NCBI GenBank assembly: GCA_003184365.1
Contig: NKYR01000132.1
Span: 1-64,000, forward strand
From: Evernia prunastri
Lineage: Eukaryota; Ascomycota; Lecanoromycetes; Lecanorales; Parmeliaceae
Length of the DNA: 64,000 nucleotides
Direction: 5' to 3'
A model generated the notes under the pieces. It ran no database searches and had not been told where the DNA came from. It saw only the letters and a program-made list of their open reading frames with translations. Each line of letters begins with the position of its first letter. Position 1 is the stretch's first letter. A program made the translations under genes and the position numbers. This document shows positions 33,089 through 44,546 of the stretch, piece by piece.

Positions 33089-33733
33089 CTCGAATGGGGA
33101 TACTGTAAACAAAGCGTATTCCTTGTATCCCCTTGTGCGATGGTAATTCACACCCTACCCCGGGTGTGTGCGCAAGGGGATAAGACGCAGCAGTAGACGT
33201 TGGTTCAGGCGAATATTTCGTTCACGCTCTAAATTGGTAGTACTGCCAAGCAGCTGACCAAGAGTGGCGTCTCCTTGGTTGCCCTTCCCCGAATTTGCCC
33301 AACATCATTCTTACTTACAGAGGACTGAAATGGATGAGATATAACGACAAGATGCAATCGCGATCATGCCGCAGTATTTCACGGACTCTGAATGGGCTTC
33401 TTGTGATAAAGGTGATGATGGACTGCTTCCTAATAACATTTGCAACAGTCTTCGAAAAGTGAGTACCGAAAGACCCTCTCAAAAACAATCCCAACCCTTT
33501 GACATCGACGGACAGGCTCTGCCCTTCTGTGTCCTCTGAAACAATCAGATCTTTGATCCGAGTCCAAGATCCACAGAAGCTCTGAGCCTTCGGATTATCA
33601 GGCCTTTGGCTCGAGTAATCGCGAAGACCCACACCTTCTCACAACTGCTGCCTTTGATCTCTGTCACTCTCTCCCTCTTCTCCCCCTTCCTTCTGCGGCT
33701 GTTCAGCCTCATTTCCACTCCTCCACTTCCCAT
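33089..33733. other. Intergenic, no gene seen
   Basis: A 105-codon minus frame (33315-33632) has no ATG start and no recognised domain. Nothing else supported. Confidence 0.4.
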
Positions 33734-35680
33734 TCATAGCCTTCCCGAGCCTCCTCTTCCCCCTCTCCCACCTCGAAAACCGTTGGAATTCCCACGACTT
33801 CCACCTCGGAAACCCTCCCCACTTCCACGGCTTCCACTTCGAACAGCCTCCCCATTCCCACGACTCCCACCTCGAACAGCCTCCCCATTCCCTCGACTCC
33901 CACCTCGAACGGCCTCCCCACTTCCACGACTCCCACCTCGCAAGACCTCGCCATTCCCACGACTCCCACCCCGAACAGCCTCCCCATTCCCTCGAATACC
34001 ACCCCGGAAAGCCTCCCCACTTCCACGACCCCCACCTCGCAAGACCTCCGCATTTCCGGGAATCCAACCTCTAGGCCCGATCGGTATGTTTTCTGATCCT
34101 CCGCCACTGCCATGCCCACGACTCCCGCCTGGCAAGACCTCCCCATCTCCTGGAATCCAACCTCTAGGCCCGATCGGTATGTTTTCTGATCCTCCGCCAC
34201 TGCCGCGTGAGGAGCTTGGACCGTCCACAGATAAGTCATGGGAGTCAAGGCATCTGGCGCCGAAACGGCAATTGCCGAGTCTGTAGAACCTACAGACTTT
34301 TCTCACTGGCTTTGGCGTGGTATCCCGGGATGCCTGTTGGTCATTCGCCGGCTGCACCGGAGCTGGTGTCGGATTTTGAATAGCTGGCAGCGCCGGAGCT
34401 GACGACGGACCTTGAATAGCACGCTGCACCGGAGCTCGCGTCGGATCGTGAGTAGCCGGCTGCGTCGGAGCTGGCGTCGGAGCTGGCGTCGGGTCTTGAA
34501 TAGTGGGCTGTACCGGAGCCGGCGTCGGATTTTGAGTGACAGGCTCCTCTGGTGGTGCGGATGTGTTGGCTGAGTTTGCAGACAGGTCATGGTAGTTGAA
34601 GCACTTTGCGCGGAACTTGCAACCACCCTTCTGAAGAAAATATTGGCATACTCGCCTTGGGGTGGAAGGCTCGGCGTCCGGTGTCTCGTTTGCAGGCTCT
34701 GTTGGCGCTGCGTCTGCCGGAAGCGTTGGTGCCTCGCTTCCCTCCCCTCTTCCCTCCTCACTTCCCACATCACTCCCCTCCTCACTTTCCTCCCCTCTTT
34801 CCTTCTCTCTTCCCTCCTCACTTCCCTCCCCTCTTTCCTCCTCTCTTTCCTCCTCACTTCCCTCCTCACTTCCCTCCTCACTTCCCTCCTCCGAGTTCTC
34901 TGTGGGTGTTGCTCCCACTTCTCTCTCAGACTCTAAGGTCTGAATCCTCCCCAGTAGGATCTACACCGTCTCTTTGAGATCGGTGGTTTCGCGTTCGAGG
35001 GTGCGATTGCTGGTTTCCAGCTCCCGCGCATGTTCTGAACCGAGGTGCAGCCTCTGCTTGAGGCTGGTGACCTCTCTCTTCATCTCGCGGTACGAGCTTA
35101 TGAGACTGCAACGCCACAGTCTGTTCAGCTTCGCGTACTTCGCCTCGGTCTCACCGGTGGGCAGAGCCATTACCTCCTCGTCGGTGGCACGTTTCTTGGA
35201 CGAAAGTCCGGTCACAATCTTCCGTAAAACGTAGCAGAAGAAGATGGCGCACATAGCGCCAAAGACGAGCCAAAGGAGTGTCTTCAAGAGAGAAGAGTTT
35301 GCCGAAGCCTTTGGTGCTTCGGCCGAGGATGACCAAGTCGGTTCCCATCCCGAACCGACGAAAGTGACTGACTGAAGTCTGGGGAAATCCAAGTACTCGG
35401 ATTCCCACCTTGAGTAGTCCTGCCAACTCAACTTCTTCCCAACGATGAACGGGGCCCCGACTCCCGACGACCCATAGAGGTATTCTCTATGAGGTAGAAG
35501 AATACCATTGTCGAAAGTGAAGGACCCCATCTCGTGCCGTGGCACAGGGTCCGCTGGACGCCCAAAAAGTCTTGAGCTGTAGGCCACGACGGTGCCCAAG
35601 ACTGCGGTGGCAGGAAGAAGCAGAGCGTACATCCTGTTGAGGTGCCGTGCGAAGAACTCTGGGCTTAGGAGAAACGCCAT
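33734..35680 (-). pseudogene. Membrane/coiled-coil protein and CCCH-RGG protein in one frame, split by TAG
   Basis: From ATG 35680, part 1 (239 codons) has a hydrophobic helix at about 18-35, an external or lumenal domain and a second helix at about 131-153. A coiled coil follows that is still in heptads when it reaches TAG at 34961-34963. The same frame continues with IQTLESERE (more coil) and an acidic EEGSEEG repeat. Next are two C-x7-8-C-x5-C-x3-H zinc fingers (CQYFLQKGGCKFRAKCFNYH and CRFYRLGNCRFGARCLDSH) separated by a Pro/Thr/Gln repeat linker. The tail is a long Gly/Arg (RGG-type) repeat ending in GGRGGRGGSGRL. CCCH fingers and RGG tails usually bind RNA. If one protein, this would tether an RNA-binding module to a membrane. 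If two, the downstream part lacks an ATG before its acidic repeat. CAG to TAG would explain the stop. No intron fits across it. Confidence 0.6.
33790..34250 (-). repeat. Coding minisatellite (RGG units and a 93-bp duplication)
   Basis: About 36-bp units encode SRGNGEAVRGG-like repeats over 33790-34060. A 93-bp duplication (copies beginning near 34061 and 34154) encodes the SGGGSENIPIGPRGWIPG block twice. The antisense strand is therefore also open and Pro-rich, which is a shadow. Confidence 0.8.
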
Positions 35681-36604
35681 TTTTGTTCGGTGCTGTGTGT
35701 GGTGGGGAATGTTGTTGTGGTTTGGCGGTAAGTGCGGGTAGAAGACGTGATGATGTGACGGAAGGGTGGAAGAATAGTGTTGTCGCTGAAAGCAAAGTGT
35801 TTTTATCCGCCGACTTGACGGCAAACGCGAGATGACACGAAAGATTTGTTGCAGGAGCAGACAGTGCAGTAGGTTGTTTGCTTTCTTTGTCCAGACGGTA
35901 TCGCGCCTGAGCCGCGTCAAAGAATTTCACGGCGGTTCTGCAAGCGAAATGCTTCTTGCGGGATGATGATCGTGTCAACACGGCTAGTGAGAAGCAAGAT
36001 GTTGAAGAAGGAATGTTGAAGAAGAAATGTTGAAGGAGTAGTCGACGCGTGGGAAGGTCTGTCGTGAGTTGCTTGAAAGCTTTGGGTACCGCAAGCCGTG
36101 GAGATTGTGTGCCGCCGCTGTACTGGTGTTGACGAGCGTGGAGGATCGAGTAGCCGTCAAGAGGTAGTGAGTGAGTTCAAGAGGTGAGAAAAGGTATCGA
36201 AGCTTCGTGATGACGGTGAGAGATGTTCGGTGATGTTGGTAGGAGATGAAAGATGTGAAAGAGAAGAACTTGTTTGTGGGTGGAATGTCAAGGAAGTACT
36301 TGGAAGTTGGCGGAGGAATATCGGTCCGTCTGCATCTGTGTTGTTGAGTAAATAAGGAGGTTGGTCGTTCTGAACTACGCTAACCCACTTGGGATTCTTC
36401 ACTGGGCAGTCATCACGGAGTCTAGGATCGCAATTCTGATTTCGATTCTGGGACTCGTTGTGGTAGAAGCCTGCTGACCTTTTGTCTCGATCTCTTCATA
36501 TATGATAACCCTGAACGCCGCACTCCTAAGAAACCCTCCTTCTAGCCATCCACTCATCCAACAGCGTCTTTCATGAAACTCTCGAGCCAGTACCGCAAAG
36601 CCGT
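35681..36604. other. Promoter and leader region, no gene seen
   Basis: Upstream region of the minus-strand gene at 35680. Frames here are non-ATG extensions or shadows. Confidence 0.45.
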
Positions 36605-36812
36605 CGATCAGGCATAGAAGATGGAAGAAGGTTGGACGAAACACCCAGAGCCTATGCTACTATCCACCGCCGATCAGACGCAGAAGGTGGAAGAAGGTTG
36701 GAGTAAACCCCAGAGCCTATGCTACCACCACCCAGTCGATCAAGCATAGAAGATAGAAGAAGGTTGGAGGAAACACCCAGAGCCTATGCTACCACCAACC
36801 AGCCGATCAGAC
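36605..36812. repeat. 66-bp minisatellite, about three copies
   Basis: CGATCA starts recur at 36605, 36671, 36737 and 36804. Each unit contains GAAGAAGGTTGGA and CCAGAGCCTATGCTAC. It lies just beyond the stop of the minus-strand gene at 36957, so probably in or near its 3' flank. Confidence 0.88.
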
Positions 36813-36956
36813 AAGAAACGGCGAAAAGAAAAAGAGTCAACTCCGGAAAATGCACATCCTACCCTGCTAGCCGGTCATGCCAGAACTGCCCCTCCTCCCT
36901 CCCTCCCTCCCTCCTCCTCTTCACCAACCGTCCGCCCGTACAGCCTGGTCTCCCTC

Positions 36957-38952
36957 TCACACATCGCCTTCAATCAAGTCAGAAGAACTTGTTGTTGGCC
37001 CTTCTCCTAGTTGAGAGGGATTTCTGGCCGACTTTCGCTTTCCCCGTCGGTGAGGCTTCTTATGTCCCGTGCCTCGCTCGTTACCAGGATTAAGCGCATC
37101 CAAGCTCGATGGTGGGTTCGGACAAGTGTCCGAGCGACCATCAGCGTTGGAAGGGGTGTCCGGAGTGCCGGGAGATCTCGCATCCTAGTACGCTTTATTA
37201 GTTTGATAGGGAAGTAGAACGTTGGGGCGCTCGACTTACCCCTGCAAGTACCGAAACAGGATTAGAGTCGGCGGGGCACTGGTTTTCGTGCTCACCATTG
37301 TCATCTGTAGGAGGTTGAGAAGTGCCGTCGTAGTTCGCATCGCGTACCGATGATGAGGTGTCGGCACTCGAAGCTGTAAGGTCAGATGCCTTGGTGGTTT
37401 TGAACCCGTCCAGTTGCCCATATTTCGCTCGATAGGCATCATTCAGTGCCTTTGCCCTATTAAACTGACCCAACTGGCTCTTCACCAAATGGTCCGCTTC
37501 CCCTTTCGCCCTCCTAGCCGCTTCTTCGGCTCTTCTTCGACCCTCTTCCGCGTCTTTGACGCGCTGATCCTCCTCATCATCGTTCGACGTCACCTGCTGC
37601 CTCGCTTCCCTCTCGCCGGCAAGCTTGTCTTCCAATTTCTTGTTGTGAGCAGTAGACTGGGCAGCTTTCTTCTTCTGCTCCTCGACCAGCTCAGCAATTT
37701 GCTCCTGGAGAGCCTTCTCCGTCCTCTCGGCCTTCTCTTTGGCCTTCCCTGCTTCAGCGATTGCTTGGATCAAGGCACTGCTGCTCGTGGCGAGGCTATC
37801 TGCGAGAATGTCGTTCCGAGTTTGCTGCTGCAGGATGAGTCCCTTGGAGGCTTCTGCCAGCTCAGCTGCCTCATCGAGCTTTGTCTCCGCCTGTAACGCC
37901 CTCTCTTCGGCGGCTTTCACTTGCTCGCGTGCTTCAGTGGCAACTTCTTCATGCCTCGAGGCCTTTGCCTCGGCGGCCATGCGCCGCTTATCTTTCTCCT
38001 TGATGCTGGCGTGCAGGCGAGCATTTTCCTGAGCCATTTCGTCAATTTTAGTTTTTGACGATTGTTGCTCCCTCGCGAGAGCGCCTTGTCCTTCCGCGAC
38101 TACCGACTGCAACCGCGCAAGCTCGTTTGCTGCATTTCGCTTGCAAGTTTCCTTGGCTGCTGCGACCGATGCTTCCAATTTGTCGACGGCCTCCGACATG
38201 TTCTCGAGCTGTGCCTGAAACTCAAGCTCGCGGGCTCTTGAATTCGAGAGACTCCCGAGTCTCAGCTTCACGAATTCGAAGTTTTCGGCGGAGGCGATTT
38301 TCTGGAGGTATTGCATGTGCTGGAATTGGAACCAAGCAACCAGTCCAAATGGCGGCGCCATGCGCGGAAAGTTCCTGGTAACATGCTCTTTTACGTCGAT
38401 CAAGACGCTAAGAATTTGACCTTTCGCTTCCAAAAAGGTTTTTTGGATACCCTTTGGTATCCAGTACTTGCTTGGAAGAGACTGCTTTCCAGCAAAGAAT
38501 GAATCGTTCGACTCTTCAGTCGTTGACGATTCGTCCATCTCTTGTTGGTGGGGTGGTGGGGATGCGTAGACGGAAGGCCCCACCGGATCTGAAACGGTCT
38601 CCGAAGGACGTTGGGGCGGCTTCGGGGATGCGCCAGGCCGTACCATATTGGCAGACGGCTGCTCGTATATGTAGTCCATATAATAAACAGCTTTCATTGG
38701 GGATGTATCCTGATAGATAATAATGGGCTCGTATGGGTTCCTGACCGGTTCCGTGACCCGTGTCACGGGAGTAGGGGATGGCTTCGGAGTCAAAAAAATA
38801 GTTGTTGATTGGGTTGTGTACATTGGCATTGGCGGCTCGTTGGTGGTGATGAGCGACGTCACATCCACATTTGTGACCAGAACTGCAGCGAAGAAAGCAG
38901 CGGCGCCGAGCTGCACAGCTCGCGCGCGGAACATGTTGATAATAAAGTCCAT
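36957..38952 (-). CDS. Membrane-anchored long coiled-coil protein (646 aa, 2 exons)
   Basis: Exon 1 is 38952-37240 and exon 2 is 37184-36957. The 55-nt intron (GTAAGT donor, CTAAT branch, TAG acceptor, phase 0) joins in frame and replaces a short read-through tail. An N-terminal hydrophobic helix (about 13-30) is followed by a Thr/Pro-rich segment and a Tyr-rich patch (about 95-115), presumably external or lumenal. A weaker hydrophobic patch lies near 210-220. A long Ala/Glu/Lys coiled coil covers about 225-480, and the tail is Ser/Pro-rich and basic. It has no internal stop, so it is the intact relative of the genes at 28849 and 35680. The coil composition is cytoskeletal or scaffold-like. 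No enzyme domain and no recognised family. Confidence 0.8.
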
Positions 38953-39321
38953 TTCAGCAACTTGGGTTGGGAGGAGGAAAAGGGGAGCTAGTTTGGTAAA
39001 GAGGAGTGGTCGAGTGCCCAGTACCAGGTAGCGTGAGCAAGCAGTTGGGATGCTGAAACCGAGGTCTCGAGATACTACTGATGGTAACGATGAGTGGAAT
39101 GTGTAAAGTGGAACGTGTAACGAGATATCGTGTGCTTGAATGGTAGATGGATGTCTTTGGTGGTGGAGAGCTGTGGTGAGGTGAAAGCCCAGACGCGAGT
39201 GTCAAGAAAAAAATTCAGGAGGCTGGTCTCTCTTTTAAGTTAGCGTGAAAAAAATATCAACACTCCTCGGATCGAGTCATCCGGCTACTTTTAGCGCAGG
39301 TTTTTTACAGCCTAGGCTAGC
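38953..39321. other. Promoter region, no gene seen
   Basis: Upstream of the minus-strand coiled-coil gene. No supported gene. Confidence 0.45.
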
Positions 39322-39561
39322 GTACATCATGATCCAGCTCGTAACTCGCAAGCTCAACGGGATTCAGGGCCTCAAGAGCAGGTCGTTGCTGAACGTACAC
39401 GGATCCTTATGCCAAAGTCCTGGCGACATCTCCGGACAAAATGGACTGTGGAGCAGTATGTGGCCCTTACGTCCCTGTTACACCTCCTTCAAGCACCTAC
39501 TTTTTCAAGCTCCAAGCCGTCTGCATCGTCTCAAGGACCCTCTACCTCATACTTCCAATAA
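39322..39561 (+). pseudogene. Orphan C-terminal gene fragment
   Basis: About 79 codons without an ATG end in TAA at 39559-39561. A dense helical, basic block (SWRHLRTKWTVEQYVALTSL) is followed by a Ser-rich tail. The composition looks like a real protein end, perhaps from a transposon or DNA-binding protein, but no family was recognised. Confidence 0.3.
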
Positions 39562-40033
39562 CTCGTCTTCTAGAAGGCCTGGCACACTTGAGTCTGCACC
39601 ACGCACGAATCCGTCTTCTGCCTGCTTCTGCGATTTGGTGGAGTGTACCAACATCCCAGTCTTCCTGGTATAAGTTTTGGCAAAGCAAGTTGTACTACCT
39701 GCGGGCTGCGGTGCTGTTTGCTGAGATCTCGGTTTCAGTAGATTTGTAGCGGGATAAGAGTCTTGTGGCTGGGACTGATCTTGCATGCGGAAAAGAGAAG
39801 CAGGGAGGGCGGTTGGGGAAGGTAGGAGGGAAATTTTCACTCGTGTAAACATTGGAGAGTTGGCATAGGCCCTTGTATGTATGCAGGAGACTGAACAGAG
39901 AGGGAAGAAGCACATTTGCCGTCTGCTTTGTAGTAGCATCAAGTACATTAATCCTCCCTTCATCGGGAGTCGAGCTGGGACCTTACCACCCCTACCTCTT
40001 CCCCCCAACCCTCTCCTCTAAGCAACACAGCAC

Positions 40034-40996
40034 TCATCCCAACTCCGCCGCCACAGCCCTCACGTCCGGCCAGCTCTTCATATCATAGCCAGCCCACCTC
40101 GCAACCAACTCACTGCACGCCGTCACCTGCTCGATCTCCTCGAGCGTCAAGCCCATCGTCAGCAGACCTCCCAAGTGGTTCTGCACCGTGGTGGGGAGCC
40201 CCTGGCACGCGATGGCCGTGTACGTGATGAGTTCCGTCTCCAGTGCGTCGAGCACCGAGTCGTCGGCGTAGAACATGCCGTACACGACGTCTTTGGTCAG
40301 CCACTCGAAGTCGGCCCCCCAGGTGGTGAAGAGGGCGGCGGCGCGGTCGGGCCCGTAGAGCATCTTCAGGAAGTCGGTGTCTCTTTCGCGAGTGGCTGCG
40401 TCGAGGTGGATGTGGGATCTGATGGCGCTTGGTCAGTGGGCGTGCCTTTCTTTCTTTCTTTTCTTTTTTTTTTTTGTGGCTGGTTTTGGTGCGTTGGAGG
40501 GTGAGCTTGGTTCGGTGATGAGAATGGAGTAGGGAGCCGGAGCATGTATAAATCACAAGGAAAGAAAGCAAAGATCGATACAAGACGTTTGTTACCACAT
40601 ACTTGGAGAAACTAAGATCCGCATCGCCATCCTGCTCTTCCCTGATCAAGCCGAAAAGAGCAGTGGCAGCCCTGGGCACGCCGACATTCACCCACTGCTT
40701 CATCACAAACTCACGGAGACGCTTGTTGAGTTCGCGACGGCGGCCTTGGGAGGCATACTCTGGTTGCTTCGTCAGGTAGACGTAGAGCTGACCGAATTGG
40801 AAGGGGTCCGAGCAAGTCACGAAGGCGGAGGCCTAGGGTACGAGTTAACGGAGTTTAAGAACAGGAAACACTAGGTATGAGGAGAGAGCGTGCGGCTTAC
40901 TGCGACGAGGTACGACCTCTCGGGCTCCAGGCTTGCGGGGAATCTGGCTTTGACTGCGTCGAAGAGCTCTGGGAGTGATTCTGGCTTGGATGCCAT
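40034..40996 (-). CDS. Carboxymuconolactone decarboxylase / AhpD-like protein (236 aa, 3 exons)
   Basis: Exons 40996-40901, 40832-40603 and 40418-40034; introns of 68 and 184 nt have GTAAGC and GTATGT donors, and frames join exactly. The product is all-helical with the CMD/AhpD-type C-terminal half: GMFYADDSVLDALETELITY, QGLPTTVQNHLGGLL and LTLEEIEQVTACSELVARWAG. The family includes gamma-carboxymuconolactone decarboxylases and alkylhydroperoxidases. The catalytic C-x-x-C of AhpD is not seen here, so peroxidase activity is unlikely. In fungi such proteins are often uncharacterised and cytosolic, peroxisomal or mitochondrial. No targeting signal is evident. The long second intron contains T-rich simple sequence. 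It is the first core-type gene met when moving in from the telomere. Confidence 0.85.
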
Positions 40997-41860
40997 GTTT
41001 GTGTGAGAGTTCAATTGGATAAGGATGGTAAAGCTGGCTATACAGAAGGAAAGAGAGTGAAAGGGATGCAGTGGGAGGTTTTGAGCCCGTTGGGTTGCAG
41101 CGCGCTAGCAAGGGGTGGATGTGAAGACGTTTATTGGTTCAATGGCTGCGGACCACTGCATCTGCAACGCCCCTCAAATATCTAGCGCGGAGAGAATTAG
41201 GGCATACCTTAGCTGTACCCAGACTCTTCATCCATCTTGTCTTGACATAACGTACCTTATGCTCTTCTATTAGCCTCACAACAGCACCTCCTCGCCCTCT
41301 GGTCAATCGTGTCCTCATCGAGTGGGAATCTTGATTCGATCTACCCTCGTCGCCACTTTGGGACTGAGGGTTAGCCGGTCGCATAGCAGGGCAATTTAGC
41401 ATAGCATGGTTTTTTTCGCATAACATGACAATTTCGCAGAGGGACGTAACTCGTGTCAGGGTCAAGATGACCAGGAGATTCGTGTCTTGATGAGACCTCT
41501 ATTCATATTGACTCCCCACCAGTATCGGGCTCTTCATTCGGTTCCCTTTCTTTTAAAGTCATAGCATTCTTTCCCGCCCGCAGGCACCTGTATATAGCCT
41601 CATTTGCCTCCAGGTCCATGCTGCACAAGCATGGGAGTCTTCTCAGCACTGGGAGTACATATCTCTTCAGGCAGCTAGCCCTGGTGTTGAGACCCTCCAA
41701 CAACATCGACACAATTCCAGGCGGTTTTTGGAGACTGTCATAAGTTTCTTGAGGCGTTTCTTCAGTACATAATAGAATCTCGAATCCATCAGATTGCCCA
41801 AGAACTTCAAGCAAACAATGATCCCATTCCTAGCTCTTGGATTCACCCTTACCAGCTCCC
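40997..41860. other. Intergenic, one doubtful frame
   Basis: A 103-codon minus frame at 41503-41814 has no ATG start. It is helical and Cys-containing but matches nothing I recognise. It could be a distal exon of an unseen gene. Confidence 0.35.
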
Positions 41861-43294
41861 TTACACCATCTCCGTGCCCTCAAATTTTTGGCTCCGAGGG
41901 GTCTGTACACTTCCAGCCTCCAACTTGGCGTACTCCAGGGATGGCGCGTCGGCACTATCGGTGCGCAGAGACGATCGCGAGATCAAAGCGCGTACACTCG
42001 AGAATATGCTTTTGGCAGACGTGTCTGTGAAGATGGGCCTGAGTAAGGGGAGGCAGGCGCCTACGATGCCGAGTGACGACTCGACCATGGGCCAGTATAC
42101 GGTCGGTGTAAGTAAGTCTATTCTTCGGTGAGCGAGGTCTTGATTTGCTGGGGTGCACCGCAAGACTTACATGACACGTCTGGGTCTCCTCCAGAGGCGG
42201 TGTCTGTAAGTGTATAGTGTTATTATGCTACGAGCCATGCTAATTGAAAAAGAATTGAATGAATGGGCAACGCGTACTGTAGATGATTCTATGGAAGACT
42301 ACTAGCTTTGCGATCCCGGCGCAAACAACACTAAGAGCTGTGAGCGTACCGAAGATGGATCTTATTCTTGAAGGAAACTTACAGTGCTCCAAGCTGGAAC
42401 ATAAGCACCACGAAGAACTTCCGCATAGGAGCCATCTGGAGTTTCCAAATCTAATCTGAGTTAGCAGTTACCCGGGGTAAATGGAGGTTCACATACCCAA
42501 GGTAGCGGTATCGAAAGGATCAGAAGATCGGTGAAGATGTCAGACCAAGCCTGCGCCTGATACATCATCAATGCATCGATGCAAGTGCCAGGAGCAGGAC
42601 TCAAGTTTTTCCAATTCTCTGAAATTGGCAAGCATTGTAGCAGATTGGCGAAAAAGAATGCGATAGTCCATGTAATAGTCAGACCGATCAAGACCCATGA
42701 GGTGATAGAGAATGTCCTCGTTATAAATATCCTGATACGGAGATTTAGTCGGCTCGAATGTCCTACGCCGGATTAATTGAAGTGTACTACCTTTGATAAA
42801 ATAGGATCACAGCAAGTTTCGTAAGTCCAAATGTTACCGTCTGTGTCAATTGAGAGATGTAAATAATCTGTAATAATAATAAGCCTACGTTATTATTAGA
42901 TATCAGCCAGGACCTACTTCGAACAATACTTCGGAACGGCCATCGAAGACCGGCATACCGTCAGGCATGATCTGAGTATGTCTACCAAGGCTTCCGATCG
43001 CAGCGCCTGCACATTTCAGACCAACAGATCCTTGGGGATTGCCTTATTGGAGGTACTCACCAACAAACATACAAACGGCCGTGCCTATGGTGGACACCTG
43101 TTTTAACGTAAGTTGAACGGTCCAGACATCAAGACCAGAAAGATATCTACTAATGCAAGCACAATTAGACAGTCGTCCCACGATGGACGAACCTCCTTGA
43201 TACGTCGCGCGTAGAACCGCAGAACTACGGCCACGATTGCCAAGATGGATAAGACGGTTGCCAAGGCATACATCTTCCCTAGGGACTCGCCCAT
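41861..43294 (-). CDS. Rhodopsin-domain (SAT4/PTH11-like) integral membrane protein (330 aa, 9 exons)
   Basis: Exons 43294-43151, 43097-43061, 43006-42918, 42867-42791, 42731-42497, 42450-42383, 42330-42278, 42203-42171 and 42117-41861; the eight introns are 46-74 nt and every junction keeps frame. The sequence has the fungal rhodopsin-domain order: a first helix then RFYARRIKEVRPSWDDCLI, a loop with SLGRHTQIMP, FGLTKLAVILFYQRIF, ITWTIAFFFANLLQCLPI, and W-SDIFTDLLILSIPLPW. IWKLQMAPMRKFFVVLMF, TVYWPMVESSLGIVGACLPLLRP and a short cytoplasmic tail follow. Seven membrane helices are expected. Relatives are plasma-membrane proteins, some needed for surface sensing in plant pathogens, but most are uncharacterised. 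No N-terminal CFEM domain is present. Confidence 0.88.
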
Positions 43295-44249
43295 GGCTGG
43301 TGATTACGCGGGATGCCGGTAGCCAGATTTGCGGCAAATGCTGGAAGTAGACTTCAATTTATCAATTTTCGATCTCTAAAAGAAGCGAGGTAGAGGAGAC
43401 GACAAGTCTGCTTGTTGAAACGGTGGACACAAAAACGAAAAATTAGAAAAGCGGACCGGAAGCTGATATCTGTATCGAGAGCTCTTGAAGGCGCAAGGCA
43501 CTCTAGGGGGAGTGTAGTGGAACCTCGGTGAGCTAATTCTGCGCAGGACCGGACTTCGAATGTCTGCGTCTCAAGTTGCAGAAGCTGAGCTTCAAGAGTG
43601 TCCTCTGATAGGCAGCGCCTACGGTCAGACGGCGCTGAGTAAGACCAAGCATCTTTGAGCGCTGCCTCAGGCACTGCGATACAGGTAGCAAGAAAACCAT
43701 GCCGAGCTATCCTGCAGATATCCTCAATTTGAATGGTGAAGCTTCGAGTCTCAGCTCACGATTTTTCATGAGTTTTGTCACCGTCTTCCGTCGGTCGCTT
43801 TGAAGCGGGCGAATCAGACGTCTTCTTCGAAATTCGTAGGAACGGAAAAAAGGCTGACTGTGCGTCAAAAGTGGACCCCGGAGCTTGGCGAAATATCGAC
43901 TTCGCACTGCGTTGGTCGAAGTGGCTACTCGAAAGAATTGTGATCAGTATCTATCAACGTTTGCATTGTCGGATCCGATGTCTCAGCCTCGGTTGTATTT
44001 TGGGGGTCGTATGTCCCCTAGATCCAAGGCAGACTGCGTCGAGATGGGAGCTTGAGCGGCCCTGCTCTAAGCTGAAGATGCATTCTAGGCACCTCTCCTT
44101 CCAGGCAGTATAAGAAGACGAAGATCGCACCTGAAGACAGTATTCTCTCACATCCCTATTCCACGGCATAGCGTTTTCCTTCAGGACCTTCGACCACCAA
44201 TAGATCCCAAGTCCAACCACCCACCAGCTCTACATTTCATCCATCAAGT
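43295..44249. other. Divergent intergenic region, no gene seen
   Basis: Lies between the minus-strand rhodopsin-domain gene and the plus-strand secreted-protein gene, so it carries both promoters. Frames of about 100 codons here overlap on both strands and are unsupported. Confidence 0.45.
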
Positions 44250-44546
44250 ATGCGTTCCTTCAATTTTCTCTTGTCGCCACTTCTCCTATCTCTTTCAGTA
44301 TTGGGGCTACCCTTAGCAGTCATCGATACACCAGCCAACAATGCAGCAATAAGCAGTGACAAATCTCCTCGCTCCCTCGGCAAAGGGGCCCCCGCCGAAT
44401 GGTGTTGTGGAGTTTGTCCTTGCGGTGCGGTCGAAAATAGTCAGACCAACAATACAGCAACCAACGTCACACCAGCCTCCGGAATGAAAGCAGTCAAGAA
44501 GCGTCAGATCGACACTACAACGCCCGAGGCCTCTCTATTATCCTAG
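44250..44546 (+). CDS. Small secreted protein with CC-x2-C-x-C cluster (98 aa)
   Basis: Single exon. A clear signal peptide (about residues 1-23) is followed by an Ala/Ser/Asn-rich part, a WCCGVCPCG cluster with all four cysteines near residues 51-57, a Thr/Asn-rich stretch and a dibasic or tribasic VKKRQ site near the C-terminus. The leader ends in a good ATG context. The tightly packed cysteines could bind metal or form paired disulfides, which is inference. No family recognised. Candidate secreted effector or pheromone-like precursor, with no direct evidence for either. Confidence 0.7.
   Translation: MRSFNFLLSPLLLSLSVLGLPLAVIDTPANNAAISSDKSPRSLGKGAPAEWCCGVCPCGAVENSQTNNTATNVTPASGMKAVKKRQIDTTTPEASLLS

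Noticed and set aside
33606..34286. 226-codon Pro/Arg-rich plus-strand frame
   Set aside because: Exact antisense of the RGG repeat of the minus-strand gene. The repeat keeps both strands open.
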